A stretch of DNA of 64,000 bases, from positions 5,208,001 through 5,272,000 of the forward strand of contig OU964923.1 of the NCBI GenBank assembly GCA_918807975.1, given 5' to 3'. A model generated the notes under the pieces. The model saw nothing but the letters and a program-made list of their open reading frames with translations. It had not been told where the DNA came from and did not search any database. Of the stretch, positions 27,301 to 32,817 are shown one piece after another; position 1 is the stretch's first letter; every line of letters begins with the position of its first letter. The stretch is from Aplidium turbinatum. Taxonomy: Eukaryota > Chordata > Ascidiacea > Aplousobranchia > Polyclinidae. Made by a program: the position numbers and the translations under genes.

Positions 27301-30300
27301 TTGAGAACTATAGCTACGGTTTAGAAGGCTTTTTTTAAATCCAGCGAAGTCAGTCTGAAAGGCTTTCATCTGACCAACGACGTGCGCTTGAAGAGTCAAA
27401 GCGCCGTGTGGCTGCTTAATTCGCTGTATAACTGGTTAACTTCCACCCAAACGAGGTCGCGTGGCTTTTTGCATCACAATCCTCTGGGCACGAGTCGGAA
27501 AACTTCTACGCGAACGCCACTATTTTCTGCTGTGCAAAGTTCACTAGGCTTTTTTTCTTTAGGTTTATTTTTGCGTGTCATGTGAACGAAAGTGAATTTT
27601 CCCTGGGTCTTTTCTTTCTTATTGTAATACTAAAACGTAACAAATTTTGCTGCATCTTGCTATAATAGCCTACTCGTGCAATCTAATTTTGTAACCAACC
27701 TTGCTTTATCAACATCGCTCGGAGATCAAAGCCAGACATTGTGACGTAAGACTTGAACTAGGTTGCGTGGGATTAGTGTAAAAGTACCGGTACTCCCATC
27801 GGTTCTTAGCGAAGAATTCACCTTTGTTACGCTATTTTATTGTCACCAATCGTTGAAGCAACGTAAAAATCGAAAGTTTTCCTGCTTGAATAGAAGCTAA
27901 GGGATACAGTATTCACATTTTCTAGTTGCGCGCTAGAATGCGCGGGAAATTATACATATATTTGCAACAATTATTCGTGCTATGCAATGACGATTTGTAT
28001 CGCTATTTCTCGGCGGACAAATATGACCGATCTAGATGGTACTTGCCGCGGACATCACATGCTGTGACGGCGGACATGACCGCCGTGTCCGCCGTGAATT
28101 TCGAGGCCTGTTATGGAACAAGGAAGTAGGCATTTGGATAAAAATTCCAAGGTAAAAACACTCCCTTTGACAAAGTTTTAATCTCATTATTACGCGTTGT
28201 ATTATGCTGGTAACAAGAATATATTTCTTTACTTGTACCTGCTATGGAGAGGCATTTGAGGTTGAATTCATTTCCATAGAAAATGGAAAAGCAAGCGAGC
28301 GAATCTTTTTTCCGAGCTTCTTCATGTAAACGATCAAAGTCTCGAGATACTTTTCCTGGCCTAATTTCTTTGATTTCTTGAATATCCACTGTTTTATAAA
28401 AAACACGTTAAAAATAATCTGATGATGGGACATTAATACTGAGCTATGGTTAGTGAAGGTAGACGAGAGAAGCTTGAACTATGCCAAGATCGATCGAAAA
28501 CGCCAATTTCAATTGTATATTTTAATACACAATGCAACGGATCAATTTATGATTTCAACCGATTTTTATTGTTGTATCCAAACTAATGACCGATTGAAGA
28601 TTTAGATTAATGAAAGAAAAGGCAAGACAGCCCATCTTCGTGTTCACATTGAGGCATGTTATGGCGTGACTTGCCAAGACACAACCGCGTGAACGAGGAA
28701 TCGACGACCCTTTAAACGTCGTGCCAGCACTCCCACAACTCAACTAATGACAAACTGCTAAGCATAAGAGGCATTCCAACCTTTATCAAGTACATATCTT
28801 GAAATCGTTTCTCAATTAAGATATCTCAAACTAAGCATTAAAGTAATGTAAAAACAGTGGTAACAAAAAGGGAAAAAAGGTAATTGCATCTTCCCGAGTA
28901 CATGCTAAGCAGTAAGTCAAATAAACCGATTTGTGGAATTTGACATTATGTGGACAAAGCACTGTAATTACTGCGCTAGTACTTGCTGCAAACTAACACA
29001 GTTTTTAGCATGTTGTTTTATTGGTGGTCTGATAGTGAATAGTGATACTGATAATACTGTCGGTAAGAACCAGTATTTTTGACTAAAATCACCCAGTAAA
29101 TGGAGAAAAAATAAATTTTGCATTTGCGTGTGACAAAATCTGGGAAAATTGTTGCAACAACTTAATTTTTTAATCTTGTATCAACTAAAAAATTACTAAA
29201 AAGTTTAAAAACTGAAAAAAAAAATACATTTCTGTTCATTGAAGATTGCTAATAAGTCCAAACCTTGCTGATCGCTGACCTAAAGCCCTATTAAATTGAA
29301 CATACAGTTAACATCGTCTCAGTAAATGAATGATAGACATTTTTGCATAATCACATGCTTTCTAGAAATCAGTAAACATTTGGTTTTACCAGGGGCTCTA
29401 TCCACTTTTAGAATTCGGAGGGGTGATTTTTGGACAGTGGGCTAAAATCGTTATAGTCATTTCAACTTCTGGGGGGCTACGCCCCCCAGACCCCCCATTG
29501 CAGCATCAGCTTCTTTCTGATCGACGCGTAGGGTTTCCAAGTCGTTTCATAAAGTATGTTCCGGAAAGGGCATTTTTGGGTAAGCAAACTGGTAGTCACT
29601 TACCAAGAAATAATTCTGGCACTGCAAATGAAAACTCGAACTCGAACCAATCATAAACTACGTTTTCCGTGACGTGAAAAAGGGCGAAAAGAAGATGATA
29701 CAAAGCAAATCAAGTGCTGGATTTTCTATCAGCTGTTTGTTTGTTTGTTTATTTGTTTTTCATATTTTTACCCTGCATTGCGGGAAAGCGGACTTGAGCG
29801 CTATGCATCGGTGTACGCCTTCTGACGTACACCTGACCCACGCTGCAGCCGACGGCAATGTCTGTTTCCGGTTGTCTACTCTACTTATGACTTAAATTTG
29901 GTACTACTCATTACACGAAATCGATCACTGGGTAGAGGCAATTATAGTGAAGTTTCTTCCCCAGAGAAACAACAGCAAGTGCGAGGGGGTGGAGTCGAAC
30001 ATGCAGGCTCTCGACTGCAAGCCCAACGCGCTAACTACTCGGCCACTGCTGCCGACTAAGTTGGCAGCTGGTCGGCTTTTTAGGGGTTAGGGTTAGAAAG
30101 TAGTCATTTGATTGACGTGGGTTCGATTCTCACAACTGCTATTGCTCTTTTTTCTTCTGTAATTACCAAATAAAGTTCAAAACAAAGATTAACTCTCTGG
30201 CTAAGTGCGAGAAAGGTCACAATTGGACGGTAGCCTCTTATACAATGTTCTGATTGGTTGGCGGTGTCATTCCAGTCATTTGCAGTGGCAGAATTTTTTC

Positions 30301-32817
30301 TTGTTAAAGTGGCTACCAAGCAAACTAAGTTAAAACACAGTGTAAACGCCTGGCTCGTAGTTCAGGGTTGCCAAACCAAAAAATCATATTGAAATGAAAT
30401 ATATATTCATATTGATAAAAAATTTAAAATGTGCTAACAGCGAAAATATATTTTTCAAAATTTGATCAATAAAATATCACAAAACCTTTTCAAAGCCAAA
30501 TGAGTGGGGGGGTGATTTTGCATTGATCACCCCCCCACTCCAATTAGTGGGGGGGTGATCACCCCCCTCACCCCCCCTTGGATAGAGCCCATGGGTTTTA
30601 CACTTACACGTTCCCTCCACTTGAAATTTACTCGTCCACATTACTTGTCTTGTTTCAAGATTTACCTGTCAATGCAATTTATGAATTTTTGTAAGTAAAT
30701 TATTCCAAAATCTTTAAAGTATAATACAATATCCGTTGCTCAAACATAAACTGTGCAATGTGCACTTCAGGCCTTGCAAATTGTGCAAAATATTGCAAAA
30801 AAAAAGCCCTACTATTCACTTGACCAATATGTTAGCTGTTAGGGTGAATGGGGACCTGAAGTAAAAAAGTTAAATTTTTCTGGTGTTTTTCATGTCTTAT
30901 GCTTGGTATACAGTGTATATATAACAAAATGAAAATCAGCCACCAGATGACGCTATGTGCCTTGTGACGCCATTGGGTGGAAACCAAGGTGGCAGCTTTG
31001 CACAATTACCTTGAAAACGTCGTATATTTCATTGTGCATTTGTAAACAGATGATCAACACGACATACTGACACTGCAATTCACTTTGAAATCTCTAAAAT
31101 ATGTTTGAAATTATACAAGGATTTTTACATATTAAACCAAAGACGGCAACTTAGCAGCAATAAATATTTGAGCTTCAAACAGTCTGAAACTTCAGCTAGT
31201 GTGGTGTAGGTGTTGCTTGTGTCCAAAGTGGAGGCTGTAAGGAAAACATTTCCCACAGGGTTTGATTCACTACTGCCTGGGATCGCCATGATTGTATGTG
31301 CATAATGTTCATTGCATGTAGGCGTCACCATGATCATGGACCGTATGTATGATCTAACAATGTTATTCACTAGTGATAAGCATGAGGGGATGGCCTGGCA
31401 CTTTCTGAATAATCAGTCTAATTTATCTTAGAAAACTGCCAGTCTGGTAGTGTTTCCTGAACAAGCGATCTCTTCTTCATCTTTTTCATATTGCATACAT
31501 TGTTACAGCTCCAAACAGATGGCTCATACGTTACATCTCATTGAGTCAATCTGCATCAAGCGACATATCAATAAAAATGGGCAGTCCAGGTTGAAGATGA
31601 TCTGAGACTTCCTCGCTATAATGGGACCCATCTGATCTCTGCTGGTTGTTTTAATCGACCTGTTTTAAAGTCTTGTTTACTTCTCGCTTTGCTATCTGAT
31701 GTAAACACCGCTTCTACTCAGAGATGTGGACCTACGTCAATCAAGTTTTGTGAGCATTACAATAGCAGTGACGTACATATATCTTTAAAAATCAAACACA
31801 GAAGGGGAAGCTTCAGGATTGAGCAGGTGTCTGGGTTTGGTGCTACAAAGCTCTGCCCATCATGCTGGAAAGCAAATGGTTGCTGCACACATGGCAGTAC
31901 TTGTCAACAGGTAGGTCATAGAGATTCATTATCATACCTTTTCTAAGTTGTTCTTTACAGGTAAACCATAAAAGTAGGCCATCGTTTTTTTACCCCTTCC
32001 TTAGCTACGGTACACCTCCTTGCCGATTCTCTGGTAAGTACAACCGGGAGCAATACAAGAAATTCCCCAAGCACAAAATTGTTTGCTGTATGCAAAATAG
32101 TGGACCTGGATGTCCACCCAATGATGTCATTAAATTTTTTGGCCTGGAATCAAAATCGTTTGAACAAAACTCATTTTTTTGGTTTTTTAAGTCATGCCAA
32201 ATTAAAAAAAAAGTTTTGTTAAAAACACTTTATTTCTTGAAAATTTACAAATATAAAAACCATATATTTTTGTTGTAGTGCACCTGCACCTTTAAGTCAA
32301 TGGATGATTGCAAAGCATCAAAAACAATAATTTTGCTGGTAATGTGGTACCTATCTCCGAAACTAGAGCCAATTCGAAAAAATGGTGCATTTTCAGAATC
32401 AGGGACTTCAAAATACCCCTAAATGACTCCTACAATGTGTGCCTTTTAAAAAAGTTATTTTCTTGGACAGTGTTATTAAACACTGTATGACAGTGTACGT
32501 ATGATTTGTGACACTTTTTAGCATATATACGATTACTTGATTAGTTAGTACAAGCAATGGGAATTAAAAAAAAATCATATATATAATGTTAATTTCTGTC
32601 TAACATAGTGTTACACAATTTACAGCATAATAACAATTATATATAAACTATAGCCTACCATGAATGTTCTTCCCTCTGGCTTTCGCTTCATCGAAAACTT
32701 TGTCATCATGTTTCCTCTAGAAAGCTTTAACAAAATTTGCTTTGCTTGATCAGGGTCCAACTTTGGATCCTCGATCCCATGTACAGTCGTAGTATGCATG
32801 GGATATTTAGCAGCCAT
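310..32817 (-). CDS. PLCG1: Phospholipase C gamma, 5' two-thirds of gene (16 exons, 3' part outside window)
   Basis: Phosphoinositide-specific PLC gamma hydrolyses PIP2 to IP3 and diacylglycerol downstream of tyrosine kinases. Sixteen exons with AG/GT borders join in one frame to 1491 nt (497 residues), and every splice phase agrees. Order: PH domain (about 20-155, including EIKEIRPGK), EF hands (about 155-290), catalytic X box (about 315-455), and the start of the split PH domain ([11 protein letters not shown]). X-box residues of the family are kept: SSSHNT (His328), GCRCIELD (Glu358, Asp360), [12 protein letters not shown] (His373), VILSIENHC (Glu407). The enzyme therefore looks catalytically intact. 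Start is the ATG at 32817, giving MAAKYPMH. The SH2, SH3, Y-box and C2 parts lie past the left edge. Most introns are 1-5 kb and filled with mobile DNA, while exons are 42-159 nt. Gamma is preferred over other PLCs because the exon series runs into a split PH segment and because of EIKEIRPGK. Confidence 0.96.
714..798. repeat. Short palindromic/tandem repeat cluster
   Basis: A 15-bp motif (GCATTCAATCGCTAT) recurs several times, and in both orientations around ATTGAATGCATAGCGATTGAATGC-like dyads, within about 85 bp. It lies in the intron 3' of PLC gamma exon 15. Confidence 0.8.
919..1003. mobile_element. Palindromic MITE family A, decayed copy
   Basis: TTTTTACATTGATTCAAC and a diverged right arm (GCGCCAATGTAAAA) flank a central GCAGACG. 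Recognisable as the 87-bp family by comparison with the intact copy at 1637-1723. Confidence 0.7.
1074..1158. mobile_element. Palindromic MITE family A, 48-bp perfect core
   Basis: Bases 1093-1140 form a perfect 48-bp palindrome centred on CTGCAG (…CAACGTCTGCAGACGTTG…). Flanks are the diverged CAAAATCC/GGGATTTGCTGTCAGG ends. Confidence 0.88.
1637..1723. mobile_element. Palindromic MITE family A, intact 87-bp copy
   Basis: Starts CCCAGACAGCAAAATTCGTC and ends with its near-perfect reverse complement (GATGAATTTTCTGTCTGGG). The whole element is one inverted repeat centred on CGTCTGCAGACG with almost no loop. No open frame. This is the reference copy. Confidence 0.92.
2355..2463. mobile_element. 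Palindromic MITE family A, copy with extra right arm
   Basis: CCCAGTCAG start, the CGTCTGCAGACG core, then GTTGAATCAATG appears twice in the right half before TTTGTCTGGGG. The second right-arm piece makes it 109 bp. Confidence 0.82.
2875..2932 (-). CDS. PLCG1: PLC gamma exon 15 (58 nt)
   Basis: 58 nt encoding [19 protein letters not shown], continuing ILIK into the linker (vertebrate HKKLAEGS). Acceptor TTTTTAG, donor GTGAGT; phase fits exons 14 and 16. A 4-kb transposon sits in the intron before it. Confidence 0.87.
2974..3056 (+). mobile_element. Partial copy of hammerhead repeat (5' segment)
   Basis: AGGAGCGAT, GCGTCAGTACTGCCTGATTA and CTCACTATAGAACAGCGAGC match the 5' part of the repeats at 8763 and 19757. 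No ribozyme part remains. It lies about 40 bp upstream of PLC gamma exon 15, antisense to the gene. Confidence 0.8.
3411..4145. repeat. Subterminal tandem repeats, about 5 units of 140-160 bp
   Basis: Each unit begins near TTAATTTCACCCCATAAGG and contains GACATCACAAAAATATCAAA and TTTTCGGGTGGAAAGGTGAT. Starts are near 3411, 3553, 3711, 3868 and 4008. The opposite arm has only two, so the arrays have expanded unequally. Confidence 0.9.
4819..5493 (+). CDS. ORF of the long-TIR element, possible PIN/XPG-like nuclease
   Basis: 224 codons, and the open frame extends a little upstream ([18 protein letters not shown]). Visible motifs are [44 protein letters not shown] and [12 protein letters not shown]. 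The DTD and the later AFTxSDxT resemble the acidic motifs of PIN/XPG-like nuclease domains found in element-borne proteins of many animals. That assignment is from memory and is inference. It sits between the inverted arms, with no host gene nearby in the same frame. Confidence 0.55.
   Translation: MVIRTSDTDCLVIGLGCYGTFDPLLKIWIEAGLQSNNTQRYININQLHRPTALGVTICKCLPAYHAFTDSDYTSSFSRKGKVRPLKLLQGNHEAQAAFSQLGHDKEISEDTIIAIENFVCNMYKNKKINYVNEVRLQMFLDGYKPKKENERISCIPEATVDSSTLPLCLRVLLQKTRRTHLITRWWLSSTRSEQAATLLLEYGWKEEGGSYKVVWFEGKGIKHL
5944..6255 (-). mobile_element. tRNA-derived SINE with TCAA-type tail
   Basis: On the minus strand the head reads GGTAACTCAATTGGTTAGCG (box A) and GGTTCGACTCTCGGGG (box B), followed by about 200 bp of body and a tail of AATCAATCAATCAATCA. 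It interrupts the right inner arm of the long-TIR element. Confidence 0.85.
7438..7520 (-). CDS. PLCG1: PLC gamma exon 14
   Basis: 83 nt encoding DKLVRAP and [14 protein letters not shown], matching LPSPNQLKRKILIK near the end of the X box, with its phosphate-binding lysines. It ends in phase 0. Confidence 0.95.
7876..7961 (-). CDS. PLCG1: PLC gamma exon 13
   Basis: 86 nt encoding [20 protein letters not shown] and the helix after it. The SIENHC Glu corresponds to a calcium ligand. Acceptor CAACAG. Confidence 0.96.
8623..8709. mobile_element. Palindromic MITE family A, 87-bp copy
   Basis: CCAGACCGCAAATC start and GATTTGCAGTCTGGG end, with CACGTCTGCAGACGTTAAATC at the centre. Exactly the length of the reference copy; some arm mismatches. 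Confidence 0.86.
8763..9087 (+). mobile_element. Retrozyme-like repeat with intact hammerhead, slightly more than one unit
   Basis: The sequence AAGTTAGCTGC occurs at both ends 310 bp apart, so the copy holds a little more than one head-to-tail unit. Order: GGAGCGGTCTTCCTGGCGTC, CTCACTATAGAACAGCGAGC, an unremarkable middle, then the hammerhead at 8980-9052 and ACTGCCGAGAAAC. No open frame. Tandem units with a type I hammerhead are the hallmark of retrozymes, small non-autonomous retroelements known from plants and animals. It lies in intron 12 of PLC gamma, on the opposite strand. Confidence 0.75.
8980..9052 (+). ncRNA. Type I hammerhead ribozyme
   Basis: The core is complete: CTGATGA (9001-9007), stem II GCCC/GGGC with loop AGCCTCAT (9008-9023), GAAA (9024-9027). 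Stem III is the short palindrome ACACGTGT, followed by the cleavage-site C at 9035. Stem I is long: TATCGC pairs with GCGGTA next to the core, and AATTCATGC (9044-9052) pairs perfectly with GCATGAATT (8980-8988), separated by an asymmetric internal loop suited to tertiary contacts. A palindromic stem III suggests activity as a dimer. Confidence 0.85.
10151..10237. mobile_element. Palindromic MITE family A, 87-bp diverged copy
   Basis: CCACTCAGTCAATCGTC start, ATTCAACGCGTAAAGATGTT centre, CTGATTTGCCGCCTGGG end. The length is kept but the central PstI-like CTGCAG is lost. Confidence 0.75.
10294..10362. mobile_element. Palindromic MITE family A, relic
   Basis: GTCAACATCTGCAGACGTTAG with a diverged right flank GGGTTTTGCAAGCCGGG. 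The left arm is truncated. Confidence 0.6.
10481..10573. mobile_element. Palindromic MITE family A next to exon 12 donor
   Basis: TTCACATTGATTCAACATTTGCAAACGCTGAATCAATGTGAA forms an imperfect palindrome in the family pattern; the last bases are CCAGCAGGG. It ends about 12 bp from the PLC gamma exon 12 donor. Confidence 0.8.
10586..10706 (-). CDS. PLCG1: PLC gamma exon 12 (second catalytic His)
   Basis: 121 nt encoding [20 protein letters not shown] then [20 protein letters not shown]. It keeps the catalytic HGYT histidine. The donor GTGAGT lies about 12 bp from a palindromic MITE. Confidence 0.97.
10741..10880 (-). repeat. Relic of the AACTATC/ATTCCGAC repeat (same family as 39679 and 57188)
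   Basis: GGTAAACTATCGTACGG, TTTATTCCGACTCGTCAATC and GGGCTAGATCAGGCAATGAC match the 57188-57300 copy in order. On the minus strand CCCGATGAAAAAGTC…GATTGACGAGTCGG resembles a decayed hammerhead core. Confidence 0.55.
11683..11728. mobile_element. Palindromic MITE family A, 46-bp mini copy
   Basis: CCCAGACAGCAAAACA start and CTCTCTGGG end with the centre missing. Same length (46 bp) as the copy at 24303-24348. Confidence 0.7.
12757..12842 (-). CDS. PLCG1: PLC gamma exon 11
   Basis: 86 nt encoding [20 protein letters not shown] and MGCRCIE, nearly identical to vertebrate PLC gamma 1. It ends on the Glu of the calcium-binding ELD motif. Confidence 0.97.
13184..13263. mobile_element. Palindromic MITE family A, strongly diverged
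   Basis: CCCAGGGAGCAAAAAAGCG start, TTACGTCGCTAGACG centre, ACAAATTGTGTTGGCTGGG end. Arms still pair loosely. Confidence 0.55.
15293..15414 (-). CDS. PLCG1: PLC gamma exon 10 (X-box start, first catalytic His)
   Basis: 122 nt encoding [11 protein letters not shown] and then [13 protein letters not shown], the near-invariant opening of the PLC X box. The His of SSSHNT is a catalytic residue of the family. Donor GTGAGT. Confidence 0.97.
16016..16117 (-). CDS. PLCG1: PLC gamma exon 9
   Basis: 34 codons in phase 0: [20 protein letters not shown], aligned with the ELWAVDRLQVQEFMLSFLRD stretch that closes the EF hands. A decayed palindromic MITE sits within 60 nt upstream of the acceptor. Confidence 0.92.
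16134..16175. mobile_element. Palindromic MITE family A, half copy at exon 9 acceptor
   Basis: ATGCAGACGTTAGATCAATGCAAAAAGG is one arm and the centre. It occupies the region 17-60 nt upstream of the PLC gamma exon 9 acceptor. Confidence 0.6.
16388..16459. repeat. 24-bp tandem repeat, 3 copies
   Basis: ACTAATGCACACTGTGCACA plus GCTC is repeated three times almost without change. Each unit contains the dyad TGCACACTGTGCA. It lies in the 383-bp intron between PLC gamma exons 8 and 9. Confidence 0.92.
16501..16552 (-). CDS. PLCG1: PLC gamma exon 8 (52-nt microexon)
   Basis: 52 nt encoding [17 protein letters not shown], which matches LCRVSLPEFQQFLLDYQGE in the EF-hand region. Acceptor TTTTCAG, donor GTGAGT; phase completes AA+A from exon 7. 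Confidence 0.88.
16871..16924. repeat. Short direct duplication
   Basis: GTAGAAGGCAGAGCGTCTAC occurs twice, 33 bp apart, and its own ends (GTAGA…TCTAC) are inverted repeats. Confidence 0.8.
17338..17387. mobile_element. Palindromic MITE family A, left half, split by a hAT
   Basis: CCCTAGACAACATAATCGG and GATTCAATGTCTGCAGAC are the left arm and centre. The right half resumes at 18832 after the hAT insertion. Confidence 0.8.
17388..18831. mobile_element. hAT element (CAGAGATGTAC ends) inserted in a palindromic MITE
   Basis: Ends are CAGAGATGTACGG and CTGTACACCTCTG, flanked by an 8-bp duplication CTGCAGAC/CTGAAGAC (one mismatch). Subterminal ACTCC-rich motifs occur at both ends. No transposase frame. 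It contains the nested element at 18219-18723 and belongs to the same end type as 54575-55077. Confidence 0.88.
18219..18723. mobile_element. TIR element with CGGGGCGTGTTGTCACA ends
   Basis: Left AAGGCAAACCGGGGCGTGTT and right reverse complement (AACACGCCCCGGTTTACCTT) form about 30-bp inverted repeats. The motif GGGGCGTGTTGTAACA recurs in both orientations near 18490-18530. Non-coding, nested in the hAT at 17388; superfamily not resolved. Confidence 0.82.
18832..18885. mobile_element. Palindromic MITE family A, right half, split by a hAT
   Basis: CTGAAGAC (the hAT duplication) then GCATGTAAAAATGACGGATT and CTGCGTCTGGG. It completes the 17338-17387 half. Confidence 0.75.
19436..19560 (-). CDS. 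PLCG1: PLC gamma exon 7
   Basis: 125 nt; [20 protein letters not shown] matches GDITYGQFAQLYRSLMYSAQ of the vertebrate EF-hand region. Acceptor TTTAG, donor GTGAGT. Confidence 0.94.
19757..20125 (+). mobile_element. Hammerhead repeat copy 2, decayed ribozyme, extra hairpin
   Basis: Same order as the copy at 8763, but the 5' part is an inverted pair: CTGGCGTCAGCACTACCTGA (from 19772) and its complement ending CAGG near 19909, a stem of about 45 bp. The ribozyme at 20024-20094 reads CCAATGA where the core should read CTGATGA, and its cleavage-site base is T, so the core is broken. It lies in PLC gamma intron 6, antisense to the gene. Confidence 0.82.
20200..20284 (-). CDS. PLCG1: PLC gamma exon 6
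   Basis: 85 nt encoding [16 protein letters not shown] then [11 protein letters not shown], the EF-hand segment that matches RISAKDLKNMLSQVNY in vertebrates. Acceptor TTTCAG, donor GTAATC. Confidence 0.85.
21019..21071. mobile_element. Palindromic MITE family A, half copy
   Basis: GCGTACGTTAAATCAATGTAAAAACC then TTTGGCTAGCTGGGA. Only the right arm is kept; the GCTAG end matches the subfamily at 21946. Confidence 0.6.
21946..22032. mobile_element. Palindromic MITE, TAGC-ended subfamily, 87 bp
   Basis: CTAGCAAGCAAAATTTG start, ACATCTGCTGACGTTGAATC centre, AATTTTGCTAGATGGG end. Same length and core as the reference but different tips. Confidence 0.8.
22239..22367. repeat. 65-bp tandem duplication
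   Basis: Two adjacent identical units beginning GATTTTTGCAACAAGTCGAT and ending TTCTTTGCCGTT. The identity suggests a recent event. It lies in PLC gamma intron 5. Confidence 0.95.
22405..23019. mobile_element. CACAGGCC-ended TIR element, copy 1
   Basis: TATACACAGGCCTCGACAAC at the left and GTTGTCATGGCCTGTGTATA at the right. After removal of the element nested at 22513-22681 the length agrees with copy 2 at 25181-25625. Flanking TA or TATA suggests a TA target. Confidence 0.8.
22513..22681. mobile_element. Small TIR element (TCGGAATGG type), 169 bp
   Basis: Flanked by the 8-bp duplication TGAAATAA. Subterminal inverted motifs CGGTGAGTCCGATTTGGTGA and AACTCACCGAATCGGACTCA. Contains TTAGGGGTTAGGGG-like runs. 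A second copy with its own 8-bp duplication is at 43088-44048. Confidence 0.88.
23753..24116. mobile_element. hAT-type MITE (CAGGGCCGTGGAGTCGGG)
   Basis: Left end CAGGGCCGTGGAGTCGGG and right end CCCAACTCCACACTCACAGCC are imperfect inverted repeats of a widespread hAT type. No clean duplication was found. Non-coding. Confidence 0.65.
24303..24348. mobile_element. Palindromic MITE family A, 46-bp mini copy
   Basis: CCCAGACAGCAAATCAA and its complement TTGATTTGCTGTCTGGG with only about 12 bp between. The whole ATTGATTCAACG core is absent. Confidence 0.88.
24467..24583. mobile_element. Inverted-repeat element related to family A
   Basis: CCAGCTTGGAAAATCCATATTT on the left pairs with AAATATGGATTTTTCGAGTTGG on the right. 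The right half also carries CCCAATGTAAAAA as in family A. Confidence 0.6.
24842..24947. repeat. Short inverted repeat
   Basis: GCCCGATTTTTTT and AAAAAATCGGGC about 90 bp apart. Confidence 0.55.
25042..25083 (-). CDS. PLCG1: PLC gamma exon 5 (42-nt microexon)
   Basis: A 42-nt exon reading [13 protein letters not shown], aligned with WLRKQFYSVDRN at the start of the EF hands. TTTAAG acceptor and GTGAGT donor. The call rests on phase agreement on both sides and this short match. Confidence 0.8.
25181..25625. mobile_element. CACAGGCC-ended TIR element, copy 2
   Basis: CACAGGCCTTCCCAACGTGC at the left and GCACGTTGGCCTGGCCTGTG at the right, with AAATTTGAAGCT inside the right end as in copy 1. It lies in intron 4, about 100 bp upstream of the exon 5 acceptor. 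Confidence 0.78.
25646..25871. mobile_element. TAGC-ended inverted-repeat element
   Basis: ACTAGCAAGCAAAAC at the left and CATTTGCTAGTCA at the right, with inner inverted GGTTTACGG / CCGTAAACC. The tips match the palindromic MITE at 21946, so it may be a larger relative. No gene. Confidence 0.55.
26213..26306 (-). CDS. PLCG1: PLC gamma exon 4
   Basis: 94 nt. [17 protein letters not shown] covers the last PH helix with its conserved Trp and leads into the EF-hand region (SLQVKR). Phases fit exons 3 and 5. Confidence 0.92.
27150..28112. mobile_element. CAGGCCTCGAAATTCG-ended DNA transposon, copy 1
   Basis: Ends CAGGCCTCGAAATTCG and GAATTTCGAGGCCTG. Repeated CGGCGGACA/TGTCCGCCG motifs lie near both ends. 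Flanking TTATG on both sides may be a short duplication. A palindromic MITE relic (near 27832-27876) is inside. No clear transposase. Copy 2 is at 42216-44162. Confidence 0.85.
28239..28388 (-). CDS. PLCG1: PLC gamma exon 3
   Basis: 150 nt encoding the rest of the PH core: [20 protein letters not shown], close to the vertebrate sequence, then [14 protein letters not shown]. Acceptor ACAG, donor GTACAA. Confidence 0.96.
29390..30593. mobile_element. hAT element abutting PLC gamma exon 2 donor
   Basis: Ends CAGGGGCTCTATCC and GGATAGAGCCCATG, with a perfect 8-bp duplication GGTTTTAC. G/C-rich runs of CCCCCC near both ends. It contains a SINE (29734-30053). The right duplication overlaps intron 2 bases immediately after the exon 2 GTAAGT. 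Confidence 0.92.
29734..30053 (-). mobile_element. tRNA-derived SINE with AAAC-type tail
   Basis: Minus-strand head GGCAGCAGTGGCCGAGTAGT and TTAGCGCG (box A), then TGTTCGACTCC (box B), a body of about 230 bp and a tail of AAACAAACAAACAAAC. Nested in the hAT at 29390. Confidence 0.85.
30608..30665 (-). CDS. PLCG1: PLC gamma exon 2
   Basis: 58 nt between a CAG acceptor and a GTAAGT donor, encoding [10 protein letters not shown] and KFQVEG, which match VKLETRQITW and KIEG of vertebrate PLC gamma 1. It starts in phase 0 and ends in phase 1. A hAT element lies only a few bases past its donor. Confidence 0.93.
31600..32280 (+). other. Unassigned coding-like stretch in PLC gamma intron 1, plus strand
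   Basis: Two plus-strand open stretches, one including CNRPVLKSC-like and [18 protein letters not shown] Cys-rich text (about 31600-31945), the other reading [20 protein letters not shown] then [17 protein letters not shown] (about 32010-32280). Composition and Cys spacing look protein-like. I do not recognise a family; probably a transposon gene remnant or an antisense gene fragment. Confidence 0.3.
32659..32817 (-). CDS. PLCG1: PLC gamma exon 1
   Basis: First coding exon, 53 codons from ATG at 32817 to a GTAGGC donor, ending in phase 0. It holds the N-terminal tail and first PH strands; [20 protein letters not shown] lines up with the LEVGTVMTLFYSKKSQRPER stretch of vertebrate PLC gamma 1. 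Confidence 0.9.

Noticed and set aside
30078-30100. Telomere-like TTAGGG runs (also 22620, 48709, 48790, 49036)
   Set aside because: Too short, and embedded in DNA transposons; no interstitial telomere array.
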